In this document: in pieces, positions 50,937 to 58,717 of the stretch
Layout of the letters: each line of letters begins with the position of its first letter
Position numbering within the stretch: the stretch's first letter is position 1
DNA from: Methylobacillus arboreus
GTDB taxonomy: Bacteria > Pseudomonadota > Gammaproteobacteria > Burkholderiales > Methylophilaceae
Direction: 5' to 3'
Assembly (NCBI RefSeq): GCF_020532725.1
Contig: NZ_JAJAVC010000006.1
Location: forward strand, 434,001 to 498,000
DNA: 64,000 nucleotides
Position numbers and translations under genes: made by a program
Notes under the pieces: model-generated
The model's database searches: none
Told to the model about the DNA's origin: nothing
What the model saw: the letters and a program-made list of their open reading frames with translations, nothing else

Positions 50937-50937
50937 T

Positions 50938-50968
50938 AAAAAAGCCAGGGAACTGACCTGGCTTTTTT
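50938..50968. terminator. Bidirectional terminator between gshB and pilY1
   Basis: AAAAAAGCCAGG pairs with CCTGGCTTTTTT around a 7-nt loop; A and T runs flank the stem, so it works in both directions for the convergent gshB and pilY1 transcripts. Confidence 0.88.
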
Positions 50969-50990
50969 ACTTACCGGCTCGGGTTATTTA

Positions 50991-53900
50991 TTATTTGGTC
51001 AACTCACGCCAACCTGTACGCCTGGATACGGTGTCCGAAGCAGCCGTATCAATGCCAATGGTGGTTTTCCTGCCCTGTGCGTCCGTGATGATCGCCTTGA
51101 GCTGACCATTAGGCAGACGGACAATCACCATCCCCACCGACAACCCTGTCGCCAGTTTATTGCCAAAGTGACTAGCTCCCGGCACCATCAAGCCAGTCCT
51201 GAAATCGAACTGATATGCCCATGTAATGCCTCCCAGCGAACAACCGTCTGAATTCACGTTGTCGATCTGCGGCGCATTGCTATTGACCGTCAATGTCCCC
51301 AAGGCCAGTTGCGGATCAAGATTGACACGCTCACGCAGCCCAGGCAGATCAACATACCAGCCACCATTTGCCCAATCAAGCACGCTGCCATCAATCGAAG
51401 AAGTCGTATCGCCCTGTGTGATGGACCTCGGCGTCAGCGCCCGCCCGTTATAGCTCACACCATTGTCCCGTATTGCATATACCGATTGCACCTGGGCATT
51501 GGTCACATCACTCAGCCCCAGGTAACGCCCTGTCGCCACGAAGATCACAGGTTCAACAACATTGGGCACCTTGCCAATTTCAGGCTTGGTTGTAATCGGC
51601 TGCCCAATGCCTACAGGATCCGTCAACTTGGCCAGACGAGAGATGGTTGCCGTCGAGGTTTCGAGATTGACTTTCCATAGATTACCGTCCAGATCACCCC
51701 CGTATAATGCCACCGACGCAGCATTGATATCCGCATTGCTATTGATTCCTGAACTGCTGGCAAGCCTGGCAAAACCGCTGGGACTTTCGGCCGTACCCAC
51801 GCCTGTACCCAACTTCTGGATCAACGCCCCTGTGATAGCATCCACAATGTATAGATAGCCTTGCCCATTGCCTGGCGATACATTGTTGTAGCCCGAAGTA
51901 AACATCACTACCCAACGGCCCGCATAGGCATTGCCCTCGGGCAGTTTGGTAATGATCGGGTTGCCGTATGTCAGACCTAAATCCTCATCCCAACGGTTGC
52001 AATACGCATTGCTATGACAAAATTCCCAAAGCGCCTTAGGGTTATCTTCGTTTGTCACATCCAGCGCAAAATAACCACGCCCACCGGCGTTCAACCCTCC
52101 AACAAGAATCGTACGCCAGGCAGATGTAGAAGCATCGTAAACGTCCATCACCTGTGGCGAACCATCTACCAGGAATTGGTGGTTAGCACCATAGTTCTTG
52201 TCTGCCAGTTTGTACATATTGGGCATTACAGAATGCGGCACATAAGCCCAGCTCTCCGCACCATTCGTGGTATTGAACGCATGCAGCATGCCATCATTTC
52301 CACCTACATACAGCATGCCGTGACGATCTGCCTGCTCATTCTTGAATGCTTGGTAATTAGGCGCAACATTGTCAATGAAATTGAATCGTGGTTGCTTCAC
52401 GTAGGCAGGGGCCGAGTTAACAATGTCACCCAACAGATGCGTACGCAAGCGATATGCCTTGTCCGTCTGGGTTACTTCGCCGCTATGGCCAGCGTGCCCC
52501 CGCAGATAATTCAGCAGGTTCTCGCCAGAGTTTGCAATCTCCTTGGTATCTGCGTCGAAACCATTGCATTGCGAAAGCAGTTCGCATTTGTTATTGAAGT
52601 ATGCCTTTTCTTCTGTGCTCAGGTTATCCCATGCAAAAGGCTCTACTGCCTTGCTGTCCCGGTCAAATTTGAAAATACTCCGGCCACCACCGCTCAATTG
52701 CGCTTGCGCACTCCAGACATGCGCCTCGCTCACCGTACCGTCAGAGGGATTAATGGTTTGCGCCTGCACATCGCCATCCCAATGCACGCTACGATAGGTA
52801 GAACTGAAGATATAGTTATCGGTTTGGGTAATGTTAGGACTGCTAGTTGCGGAAGCTGCAGCAGCTCCCGTCCTGTCCGACACTCCGGCCAGCGCGCTGC
52901 GCAATCCTGAAATCAATTCTTTGGGCTGTTTGGCACTGAAATATAAACCACGTCCATTGACCGCAGCATGCCAGAGATCGTCCAAGGCACTTGGAGAATC
53001 TGCGGCCGGAATAGGCCAATTTCTAAGACCTTGCTTAATTTCTGCAAAATCGCCTTCATTAGCAACTTCATAGTCAGAGCGATAATCCAACTCTCCATCC
53101 AGCCCAAGCCCCAGCGTAAAAGTATTCATATGCTGTTTCGCATTTCTGTCCTTGCTGGTAGTCGGCACTTTGTCTTCCATATTGGGTCGCAAATCTGTCT
53201 GGTAGTAATACATCGCTACATCAGCCAAAGTATCAGTTGCGTCAGTTAACCCCCCATCATATGCACCATCAGCACGCTTGGAATATCCACTATCTTCATT
53301 GTCTTGGTTACCTATTGCATCATTCCCTGTTGTAACACCTGCAGCGCCATTCCAATAGCCATCTGTCGTTAGAATAGTAAAGTTTTGTTGGCAAGCAAAC
53401 TGCACCGGATCCTCAGACATACCTCTATTAATTCCAGTAGTGATGCCAGCATAATGTCGCCCTACGCGTGAAAGCGCTTGCCGTAAGGGTGTACCACCAC
53501 TAGCATTTGTTGAATAAAATTTCTTGTACCAGTTTGCTTTATGTGCTGGTTCAAAATCATCAATTTTCAGATATTTTGTCTCCGCAACCGGTGAGCCTGG
53601 ATTGATTGTAAGAAACCCGACCCGGTAACTATTATCAATCGTTGAAAATGCCAGACCTGCGGCGCTTTTCATAGTAAACATGCGCGTACGGTAATAGGCG
53701 TACCAATTGGCAAAATTCGTCATCTCCTCATCATAGCTACATACCACTCCAGCACAGTCAATACGATCAGTAGATTTGGAATAAGTATTGCCTGAAACAA
53801 TATCTACTCGCCGGAATTTTCCGTATCGGGCATAGACATAACTGGTCGGCCCATTTGTCACACTTGCCACAAATTTGGCTTGGCACTTTCCTGCGCCACT

Positions 53901-54797
53901 TACTACCGCGACTCTATCGGCATCATCAGCTGTCTGGCAAAATCGAACATACGCAGGATAAGTATGAGTAGCCTCATAGTCACTCTGGCATATCGTCAAT
54001 GAACTATCAGTGCAATATTCCTTCGGCTCAATCCAGAAGTAATGGGGGTTACTGTTTTTCGTTACTGCTGTGGTGTAATCCCTCGTTGTATTATTCTCAC
54101 TTACCCTGTACGGCCAATCATAATCACCATCAGAGTTATCATAATCTCCCCCAGTGCCTTGGCGTTGATCTGCTGCTATTCCATTACGCTTGCAAGTATT
54201 GCCGTTCGTCCCCGTGCAATAATAAAGCTCGGGATAGGAGGCCAAAATATTGGCGGTTGCTGAATTCTGCTCGCAGGAACTGTTCAATGAATGCCCTGCA
54301 ACTCTGACAGCACGCCAACCATTGGTATTCGTCCCATTCATGGATGGCAGGTTCTGAGATGCGTCACATGGGCTCACCGGTGGCGTATAGCTCACATTCG
54401 GGTTGTAATAAATCGTATTAACTTGATAACTGTACATCGGCGGATCGCCACCTATCGTAGGCGCATTGCTCCCTGTTTCGCTTGGGCTTGTTGCTCCGCT
54501 GCAAATTGCATTTGATCCGTTGATTCTTCCAGCTGTACCTTTCCGGCATTTATAACGTGCTTGTGTAGAGTTGGCCGGGTTATATCCAATATAATCCGGC
54601 ATGAAATTAAAGTTCATACTTCCCGAATCGTCCAACACAAACATCACGTTCGGCCTGACTACCGTACCGGAAGCAGTAGAAAGCGGATTGCTGGAAATAT
54701 CCGTCACCGCTGCATGTGCCAGCCAGGAGGACATCATCAGCCAGCCTGCAAACAAGATAGGCTGCCACCAGAATATTCTTTGAGTTTGTTGTTTCAT
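50991..54797 (-). CDS. pilY1: Type IV pilus tip/assembly protein PilY1
   Basis: A 1268-residue exported protein. A signal peptide (ending LAHAAV) precedes a von Willebrand A-like domain with the metal-site motif FVLDDSGSM (residues 53-61). The middle is variable and cysteine-containing. The C-terminal PilY1 beta-propeller includes MLYVGGNDGMLHAFNTTNG and a calcium-site-like YGGDLDGNLWK. PilY1 sits at the pilus tip, acting in adhesion, mechanosensing and control of retraction. About 53.0-54.6 kb, the N-terminal half, is visibly more AT-rich than the flanks. It is the last gene of the operon. Confidence 0.92.
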   Translation of the reverse strand: MKQQTQRIFWWQPILFAGWLMMSSWLAHAAVTDISSNPLSTASGTVVRPNVMFVLDDSGSMNFNFMPDYIGYNPANSTQARYKCRKGTAGRINGSNAICSGATSPSETGSNAPTIGGDPPMYSYQVNTIYYNPNVSYTPPVSPCDASQNLPSMNGTNTNGWRAVRVAGHSLNSSCEQNSATANILASYPELYYCTGTNGNTCKRNGIAADQRQGTGGDYDNSDGDYDWPYRVSENNTTRDYTTAVTKNSNPHYFWIEPKEYCTDSSLTICQSDYEATHTYPAYVRFCQTADDADRVAVVSGAGKCQAKFVASVTNGPTSYVYARYGKFRRVDIVSGNTYSKSTDRIDCAGVVCSYDEEMTNFANWYAYYRTRMFTMKSAAGLAFSTIDNSYRVGFLTINPGSPVAETKYLKIDDFEPAHKANWYKKFYSTNASGGTPLRQALSRVGRHYAGITTGINRGMSEDPVQFACQQNFTILTTDGYWNGAAGVTTGNDAIGNQDNEDSGYSKRADGAYDGGLTDATDTLADVAMYYYQTDLRPNMEDKVPTTSKDRNAKQHMNTFTLGLGLDGELDYRSDYEVANEGDFAEIKQGLRNWPIPAADSPSALDDLWHAAVNGRGLYFSAKQPKELISGLRSALAGVSDRTGAAAASATSSPNITQTDNYIFSSTYRSVHWDGDVQAQTINPSDGTVSEAHVWSAQAQLSGGGRSIFKFDRDSKAVEPFAWDNLSTEEKAYFNNKCELLSQCNGFDADTKEIANSGENLLNYLRGHAGHSGEVTQTDKAYRLRTHLLGDIVNSAPAYVKQPRFNFIDNVAPNYQAFKNEQADRHGMLYVGGNDGMLHAFNTTNGAESWAYVPHSVMPNMYKLADKNYGANHQFLVDGSPQVMDVYDASTSAWRTILVGGLNAGGRGYFALDVTNEDNPKALWEFCHSNAYCNRWDEDLGLTYGNPIITKLPEGNAYAGRWVVMFTSGYNNVSPGNGQGYLYIVDAITGALIQKLGTGVGTAESPSGFARLASSSGINSNADINAASVALYGGDLDGNLWKVNLETSTATISRLAKLTDPVGIGQPITTKPEIGKVPNVVEPVIFVATGRYLGLSDVTNAQVQSVYAIRDNGVSYNGRALTPRSITQGDTTSSIDGSVLDWANGGWYVDLPGLRERVNLDPQLALGTLTVNSNAPQIDNVNSDGCSLGGITWAYQFDFRTGLMVPGASHFGNKLATGLSVGMVIVRLPNGQLKAIITDAQGRKTTIGIDTAASDTVSRRTGWRELTK

Positions 54798-54834
54798 TAT
54801 CTTGCTCCCTGGAATTGCTGGCGCTTCTCTGGAT

Positions 54835-55449
54835 TTATACCGGCACCATGACGGTGGCCTGCACGATGCTCACAGTGTTGCGCGGCCCGAGCACACGGGC
54901 TGTGATGCGGTAATACACGGATGGGTTGGACTGGTAGACGGCAGCACCAATTTGCAGGCTGCTGCCCAATGTGGCATTGGTGACTGGTGCTTTGGATAAT
55001 GAGGTCGAGCAGGAATTAGGTTGGCCTGAACCATCTTCACCGTTATATGCACCAGTAGTAGTACATAACCTATGAATCAAGTATTGCACGCGGTTACCTG
55101 CCGCATCTGTGCCCACATCCACAGCATTACTCCAGATAGTGTTGCTGTACCAGTCCGGATCCGTGGTGAGAGTGTTGGCAATATAGCCTTGTGATGGGTT
55201 GCTTTCAGCAAGTGCGTTGCGGTTGTTATCCAGCCATACCAATGCTGCCTGCAAGCCGCGGTCTGCAGACATGGTGGCTGATTGCTTGAAGGCAAGATTG
55301 CCGGCAATTACGTTACCGGAATCCACCGCGCGCCACAGTGCCAACCCTGCCAAGGTCATGGCAATCAAAACAATCAAGGCCACCATGAGCACAACACCTT
55401 GCTGGTGCGCAGCAGGAACTGCCTGATTAACTCGCATGTGTGTTTTCAT
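54835..55449 (-). CDS. pilX: Minor pilin-like protein PilX
   Basis: A 204-residue pilin-like protein with a basic N-terminus and a hydrophobic helix (QQGVVLMVALIVLIAMTLAGLALWRAV) of the PilX_N type; that helix lies at about residues 15-42. It joins the initiation complex at the pilus tip with PilV, PilW and PilY1. The ATG at 55449 gives the 4-bp ATGA overlap with pilW; an ATG at 55464 would add five residues. Confidence 0.88.
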   Translation of the reverse strand: MKTHMRVNQAVPAAHQQGVVLMVALIVLIAMTLAGLALWRAVDSGNVIAGNLAFKQSATMSADRGLQAALVWLDNNRNALAESNPSQGYIANTLTTDPDWYSNTIWSNAVDVGTDAAGNRVQYLIHRLCTTTGAYNGEDGSGQPNSCSTSLSKAPVTNATLGSSLQIGAAVYQSNPSVYYRITARVLGPRNTVSIVQATVMVPV

Positions 55450-56477
55450 GCAGGAGGCTTCCATAAAATATTCCGTATCACGACTGTGGTTTCAAACACA
55501 CGGTAACGGTATTGCTGCCAATCGGCCAGATTGGACACATTGCTGAATACGCCACCAGTCCAGCTAGGCAACTCGGTGGTGACGTTGGCCGTTTCCTTCT
55601 TGCCGCTGCGGCTCACCAGCGCCACCCGTACTGCAATTACTTTTTCCCACTCGTCCCAACTCACCACGCCATTGCCATCAAGGTCTGGAGATGCACGATA
55701 TTCATCTACCGTGTTTTCAGTATCCGCATCCAAATTGATCCCGTAATCCGCCTGCAAATCCACAATGCCATCCGCGATCAGTTCAGCCTCGCCAGTGATT
55801 TCAGAAAATACCTGGAGCCCGCCGTCCACAATTGAATAACGGTTGCTGGCCGGACTCTTTCCCATGTTGTAGATTTGTGCGCCACTGCTGTATATCTGGC
55901 TGCCGCGATAACGCGCTGTGGCAGCATGGGTAATATTGTTCTGATAAGGATTGCCAGGAGTGGCAGTAATCTGTGCGAGATCGCAATCCTGGCCCGGGGC
56001 TGCTGCTACAACCAAATCATTTACCGTGAAGCCGAAGCGGTTGGAAACCACATAGTCTGCATCCGCATTAGCCATGGTTTGCATCAATGCCGAAGGACTA
56101 GTCACCATACTGGCATTGCTGTAAGTGAGCTGAATCACATCTGGTGCTGTATCCAGGCCCTGGGTAATCACAGCAGGGGTAAAAAGAAAACGTACCTCAC
56201 GGCCTGTGCTGCTATCCGTCCCCACCACCTGGCAACCCAGGTTTTGCGACACATTCATGCCATAGCCAGATTGACGGATATCGCGCTCTATGGCCAGCAG
56301 GGCCAATGCGCCATTTTGTTGCGCGTTGCCGCCACTGCTTGTTGTACGGTTGCTGTCCTGCGAAATGGACAGCACTTGTGCAATCACCATCAGCCCCAAC
56401 AAACCGATGGTCATGCCGACCATGATTTCGACCAGGCTATATCCCGAATGATGTCTATGAATGGCAATGGTGTTCAT
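55446..56477 (-). CDS. pilW: Minor pilin-like protein PilW
   Basis: A protein of about 343 residues with a type IV prepilin leader and helix (HSGYSLVEIMVGMTIGLLGL; the Glu5 equivalent is present) and a C-terminal PilW domain. SRSGKKETANVTTELPSW lies near the end. It helps prime pilus assembly with the other minor pilins. The ATG at 56477 overlaps the pilV stop by 4 bp; the longer frame extends into pilV. Confidence 0.88.
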   Translation of the reverse strand: MNTIAIHRHHSGYSLVEIMVGMTIGLLGLMVIAQVLSISQDSNRTTSSGGNAQQNGALALLAIERDIRQSGYGMNVSQNLGCQVVGTDSSTGREVRFLFTPAVITQGLDTAPDVIQLTYSNASMVTSPSALMQTMANADADYVVSNRFGFTVNDLVVAAAPGQDCDLAQITATPGNPYQNNITHAATARYRGSQIYSSGAQIYNMGKSPASNRYSIVDGGLQVFSEITGEAELIADGIVDLQADYGINLDADTENTVDEYRASPDLDGNGVVSWDEWEKVIAVRVALVSRSGKKETANVTTELPSWTGGVFSNVSNLADWQQYRYRVFETTVVIRNILWKPPA

Positions 56478-56908
56478 GGCGTCGGATTGCTGTTGATGTA
56501 GGCCACGGCGGTATGGCTGTGTGGTTCGGTTTCTGAGGGAGGTTGCCAGAACACAGTCACGGTGGCGGTAAAGCCGGCCGTGGCATCGCCTGCTATCACA
56601 ACAGTAGGCGCCTGGCTCTCGGCTCCCGGCAAACGGTTTTTCACATCTGCAAGCCAAAGCGCAAGCTCGGGAGAGCTGCCGCCGGGTAAACCATAGGTAT
56701 TGATGTTGGAAGGCCCTGCTGTCCAGATACTGGCCACCAACCTATTGGCAAGGTAACTTGCTTCCAAACGATATTGCGCATCAGATACTGTCCTCATGGA
56801 TGCGGCCTGCAAACCGATAATTGCCAATATCCCCATGGAGAACACCAAAATAGCAATCAGCCCTTCCAGCAAGATAGAACCGTTTTGCTTAGCACGAGAC
56901 GGAATCAT
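56474..56908 (-). CDS. pilV: Minor pilin PilV
   Basis: A protein of about 144 residues with a prepilin helix (NGSILLEGLIAILVFSMGIL; Glu at +5 of the mature part) followed by a short globular domain. PilV belongs to the tip complex. The ATG at 56908 overlaps the fimT stop by 4 bp; ATG 56914 is two codons upstream. No strong ribosome-binding site is seen, which fits coupling to the preceding gene. Confidence 0.85.
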   Translation of the reverse strand: MIPSRAKQNGSILLEGLIAILVFSMGILAIIGLQAASMRTVSDAQYRLEASYLANRLVASIWTAGPSNINTYGLPGGSSPELALWLADVKNRLPGAESQAPTVVIAGDATAGFTATVTVFWQPPSETEPHSHTAVAYINSNPTP

Positions 56909-57444
56909 GCGCATACGCGTGGATCTCCTACTGTAGTCACGTTGGGGTCGCAAAAATGCACACTGCCCCCCCGAACCAGGATGCGCAAGTTGCGTCCATT
57001 GCCTTCGCTGGCGTCAATATCAATCTCGCGCACCACATTGCTGCCATCGTTATTGAATGTCACGCGCCCCAGACCATTAAACGTTACCGTATTGGCACCT
57101 GCAGGCACCACTTCTACACTCACGGCTACCGCACCTTCCGTATCAGGCTTGCTCTGAATCACCGCCGGGCAGTCATCAACGCCATCATTATCATCATCTG
57201 CCACAACAACCTGGCACCCGATAGTCCAGGTCGCATTGTTGCTCAAGGTAAACACCACATTGGTATTGCGACGAATAGCCTCTGCCCGCGCCAGTTGCAA
57301 ACCGGTATTTAACCCTTCCGCTGCTGCGCGAATCTGGAAATTCAGCAACATCTCACGAAAACTTGGTACTGCAACTGCTAATAAAATCGCCATGAGCGTC
57401 AAGGTAACCACCAACTCCACCAGCGTGAAGCCATGTTGCCGCAT
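56905..57444 (-). CDS. fimT: GspH/FimT-family minor pseudopilin
   Basis: A 179-residue minor pilin. The prepilin peptidase site and helix are QHGFTLVELVVTLTLMAILL, followed by AVPSFREMLLNFQIRAAAEG and a GspH/FimT domain (LARAEAIRRNTNVVFTLS). FimT/FimU proteins prime type IV pili, and in some naturally competent bacteria FimT binds DNA, which is of interest beside comM at 43.6-45.1 kb. It starts directly after the pilE stop. Confidence 0.86.
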   Translation of the reverse strand: MRQHGFTLVELVVTLTLMAILLAVAVPSFREMLLNFQIRAAAEGLNTGLQLARAEAIRRNTNVVFTLSNNATWTIGCQVVVADDDNDGVDDCPAVIQSKPDTEGAVAVSVEVVPAGANTVTFNGLGRVTFNNDGSNVVREIDIDASEGNGRNLRILVRGGSVHFCDPNVTTVGDPRVCA

Positions 57445-57870
57445 TTAGCAGCTCCCGCCATGCTTGGTGATCCAGCAATTCGCTGGTACTGAGGCACCAG
57501 GAAATGCCGTGGTTTGCCGCACATTATCCTGATTGATGGTGAAGACATAACCGCCCATGCCCTGCGCGGCAACACCAGTCGCCGTAATGAGAAAAGTCTG
57601 ATTACCATTAGGCGTGCCACATTCGTAGGTAAAGAACTGTACAGTCGGGGCAGAAGGCATGGTAACGGCATTACAGTCATACCGCCGGTTATCCTGATAA
57701 CTGCGCTCCATGCGGTTGCGGATATCCGACAATTGCGAGATTGCCTCTGCAATCTTCGCACGAGCGACATACCGTGTATAAGACGGTACAGCAATAGACG
57801 CAAGAATCGCGATGATTGCCACCACAACCATCAGCTCAATCAATGTAAAACCTTGCTGTCTCACTCTCAT
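57445..57870 (-). CDS. pilE: Type IV pilin-like protein PilE
   Basis: A 141-residue type IV pilin-like protein. The leader ends at the prepilin peptidase site (QQG/FTLIELMVVVAIIAIL), and a C-terminal disulfide region carries cysteines in YECGTPNG and NCWITKHGGSC. It has the short pilin of minor-pilin operons rather than a clear major pilin. The ATG at 57870 has an AGAGGAG ribosome-binding site. Here it is the first gene of the cluster; in many relatives pilE comes last. Confidence 0.87.
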   Translation of the reverse strand: MRVRQQGFTLIELMVVVAIIAILASIAVPSYTRYVARAKIAEAISQLSDIRNRMERSYQDNRRYDCNAVTMPSAPTVQFFTYECGTPNGNQTFLITATGVAAQGMGGYVFTINQDNVRQTTAFPGASVPANCWITKHGGSC

Positions 57871-57933
57871 CAGAACTCCTCTTTTGCCACTGTGAATCAT
57901 GCAATGCAGACTGCGCTGAAAGCGAATTTTTCC

Positions 57934-57965
57934 GACAAGCGGCAATACTGTGCTGACAAGCGGCA
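57934..57965 (-). promoter_or_regulatory. Exact 11-bp direct repeats upstream of the minor-pilin operon (LytTR/AlgR-like site)
   Basis: On the minus strand TGCCGCTTGTC occurs twice, at 57965-57955 and 57944-57934, with a 21-bp period, 64-95 bp upstream of pilE. LytTR-family regulators bind 9-bp direct repeats separated by about 12 bp. CCGCTTGTC matches the AlgR core CCGTTCGTC at 7 of 9 positions, and AlgR activates the equivalent Pseudomonas operon. Confidence 0.6.
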
Positions 57966-58026
57966 CGATCGCCGAAGGTCGGCTACATTTAGATCACATC
58001 AGGCGCACGCCAGCCACTTTTGAAGT

Positions 58027-58056
58027 TTGCCCCAGTCATGCCGCTTTGGGTAAAAT
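58027..58056 (+). promoter_or_regulatory. Candidate sigma-70 promoter of the Fae homologue gene
   Basis: TTGCCC and TAAAAT are separated by 18 bp, and the predicted leader is about 35 nt. TGCCGCTT (58039-58046), sharing eight bases with the repeats at 57934-57965, lies inside the spacer. Confidence 0.45.
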
Positions 58057-58098
58057 ACGACGTTTAGTTCGTTTACCACTCCCTTAAGGATACCCACG

Positions 58099-58650
58099 AT
58101 GTCAAAAATCATTTTCAAGGCTGGTGAAGCCACCATCTTCAGTGAAGGCAAGGACGTCACCGCGGCCATGCCAGAAATCCTCATCGGCGCTGTTGACGGC
58201 CCGGTCGGCCAGGCATTTGCCAACCTGATGGCACAAAGCAAGGGCCACTCCGCCATGTTTGCCGTGCGTGACATCAACCAGTTGGTGCGCCCAGCTACCA
58301 TGATGGTGCCCAAGGTGACCCTGAAGGATTCCATCAACATTGAGCTGTTCGGCGGCGTGGTACAGGCTGCAACGGCTGACGCAATCCTGGACGCTGTGAT
58401 CGAAGGCATTATCCCTAAAGATCAGGTCAACGACCTGGCCATCATCAGCCTGGTATGGATTGATCCGGGCTGTGGCCCGCTGGCGAAGGAAGGCAAGCTG
58501 GACAAGGCCGACATGTACAAGAACAACTACGAAGCAACCAAGCTTGCAATCAAGCGCGCGCTGAACGATGAGCCGACTATCGACGAACTCATCGCCAACC
58601 GCCACAAGATCAAGCACTGCATGTGGGACGAAAGCTGGGGCGAGATCTAA
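58099..58650 (+). CDS. Formaldehyde-activating enzyme (Fae) homologue lacking the catalytic His
   Basis: A 183-residue protein of the Fae family, which condenses formaldehyde with tetrahydromethanopterin in methylotrophs. Family features kept are MSKIIFKAGEATIF, QAFANLMAQ, PATMMVPKVTLKD, the AEGIIP-like IEGIIPKDQVNDL and the NNYEATKLAIKRAL helix. However, where canonical Fae has AHIDLIIG with the proposed catalytic histidine, this protein has AAMPEILIG. It also has a longer Cys/Trp-containing C-terminus (HCMWDESWGEI). It may therefore be a non-canonical Fae with another substrate or a sensory role. An AAGGA ribosome-binding site precedes it. Confidence 0.85.
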   Translation: MSKIIFKAGEATIFSEGKDVTAAMPEILIGAVDGPVGQAFANLMAQSKGHSAMFAVRDINQLVRPATMMVPKVTLKDSINIELFGGVVQAATADAILDAVIEGIIPKDQVNDLAIISLVWIDPGCGPLAKEGKLDKADMYKNNYEATKLAIKRALNDEPTIDELIANRHKIKHCMWDESWGEI

Positions 58651-58664
58651 GCCTGGCTTAATCC

Positions 58665-58691
58665 TAAAAAGCCCGCTAAGCGGGCTTTTTT
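58665..58691. terminator. Bidirectional terminator between the Fae homologue and TonB receptor genes
   Basis: AAAAAGCCCGC pairs with GCGGGCTTTTTT around a 3-nt loop, with A and T runs on both sides. It serves the convergent transcripts. Confidence 0.88.
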
Positions 58692-58717
58692 ATTCACTTG
58701 CCACAGAAAGCAAGCGC

